Source: Bacteroidales bacterium Bact_20
GTDB taxonomy: Bacteria > Bacteroidota > Bacteroidia > Bacteroidales > DTU049
Assembly: GCA_001603615.1 (NCBI GenBank)
Contig: LUZL01000104.1
Coordinates: 1 to 7,253 of the forward strand
DNA: 7,253 nt
Direction: 5' to 3'
Shown: positions 6,629 to 7,253 of the stretch, one piece after another
Numbering within the stretch: position 1 is the first letter of the stretch
Layout of the letters: every line of letters begins with the position of its first letter
The notes under the pieces: generated by a model
Told to the model about the DNA's origin: nothing
Database searches by the model: none
Seen by the model: only the letters and a program-made list of their open reading frames with translations
Made by a program: the position numbers and the translations under genes

Positions 6629-7253
6629 TGAATATAAAAAGTATCAAAATCAATAAATACAAAGTTTCTATTGACAAAATTGTAATTTTTTTGATAATTA
6701 CTCTGATGTGCATAAACATGCTCAATGTGAAGATGTGGAAAAAACAAGAACTTCTCTACTGGGATGTAGTCTCTTACTATGCTTATCTACCTGCTACATT
6801 CATTTATAAAGATTTGAGTTTAAAGTTTATTGATAATTATACTGGTGAGCATGAATTTGTGTTTTGGCCTAATACTGCACCCAATGGTAATTATGTAATA
6901 AAAACTAGTATGGGACTGAGCTATCTATATGCTCCATGGTTTTTCATAGGTCATTTGATAGCTATTAATAGCGACTACGATGATGGTGGCTTCTCTGAGC
7001 CTTATAAGATTTGTCTCCAGTTTGGCACTTTAATTTACTTTTTAATAGGATTACTTTTTTTGAGAAAAGTATTATCACGATATTTTAATAAGACTATTAC
7101 TGCACTAGTCATTCTATCTATAGTTTTAGGTACTAATCTATATTACTATGTAGTCTATGAGAGCACTATGTCTCATAGTTATAATTTTGTACTTTTTTCT
7201 ATTTTTTTGTGGGCTACTATGCGATGGCATGAGAATAGGAATTGGAAAAATAC
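6625..7253 (+). CDS. Multi-spanning membrane protein, GT-C/PMT-like glycosyltransferase (3' end outside window)
   Basis: This open frame runs off the right edge, giving 209 residues with no stop. It begins at ATG 6625, overlapping the glycosyltransferase stop as ATGA; ATG 6628 is an equally possible start one codon on. Predicted membrane helices lie at about 18-36, 98-114, 132-147, 158-178 and 185-200. The loop after helix 1 reads YWDVVSYYAYLPA (45-57), an Asp followed by a Tyr-rich stretch. This recalls the acidic residue in the first outer loop that GT-C enzymes (GT39/GT83-type, using polyprenyl-phosphate sugars) use in catalysis; here that would be Asp47. Extended periplasmic stretches (about 60-95 and 115-128) fit such an enzyme. 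Coupling to a DPM1-like gene supports a lipid-sugar-dependent transferase acting on the outer side of the inner membrane. The family cannot be fixed without the rest, and a non-enzymatic membrane protein remains possible. Confidence 0.75.
   Translation, partial: MMNIKSIKINKYKVSIDKIVIFLIITLMCINMLNVKMWKKQELLYWDVVSYYAYLPATFIYKDLSLKFIDNYTGEHEFVFWPNTAPNGNYVIKTSMGLSYLYAPWFFIGHLIAINSDYDDGGFSEPYKICLQFGTLIYFLIGLLFLRKVLSRYFNKTITALVILSIVLGTNLYYYVVYESTMSHSYNFVLFSIFLWATMRWHENRNWKN

Noticed and set aside
6094..6747. Open frame of 217 codons on the minus strand
   Set aside because: It is antisense to the glycosyltransferase, whose motifs span the region, and to the start of the membrane protein gene. Its translation resembles no protein family I know.
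1..7253. tRNA or rRNA genes, insertion sequences, CRISPR arrays, toxin-antitoxin or phage defence genes
   Set aside because: None was found on reading both strands: no cloverleaf-like GC-rich segment, no transposase motif and no regularly spaced repeats.

Overview
The window looks like chromosomal DNA from a member of the Bacteroidota. It is strongly AT-rich (roughly 30% GC by eye). It carries a TonB-dependent receptor with an N-terminal carboxypeptidase-like domain paired with a DUF4249 lipoprotein, a DUF3822 gene next to rsmD, matches to the Bacteroidota promoter -7 box (TAnnTTTG), and no Shine-Dalgarno sequences. The exact genus cannot be read from the sequence.

Layout: positions 24-3254 (+) hold a two-gene outer-membrane uptake unit, a TonB-dependent receptor followed 6 bp later by a surface-type DUF4249 lipoprotein. 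It converges, with a gap of only 2 bp, on a compact four-gene cluster on the minus strand (3257-5591). In transcription order that cluster is a single-pass membrane protein resembling a pseudopilin, a DUF3822 protein with actin-like features, the 16S rRNA methyltransferase RsmD, and a UmuD-type self-cleaving S24 peptidase. The first three genes overlap one another (1 and 13 bp), so they are probably co-transcribed. A 320-bp, very AT-rich divergent spacer (5592-5911) has a candidate -7 box facing each way. From 5912 (+) there is a DPM1-like family 2 glycosyltransferase. A multi-spanning membrane protein of GT-C type overlaps it by 4 bp and runs off the right edge.

How the genes work together: the first pair probably imports an unidentified ligand across the outer membrane. 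The minus-strand cluster mixes ribosome maturation (RsmD), an envelope or actin-like pair of unknown role, and a DNA-damage-type UmuD with no umuC in view. The last pair fits a route in which a soluble enzyme charges a polyprenyl phosphate with a sugar and a membrane enzyme transfers it outside the inner membrane. No RNA gene, insertion sequence, CRISPR array or phage gene was seen. The least explained parts are the pseudopilin-like/DUF3822 pair and the orphan umuD attached to rsmD.
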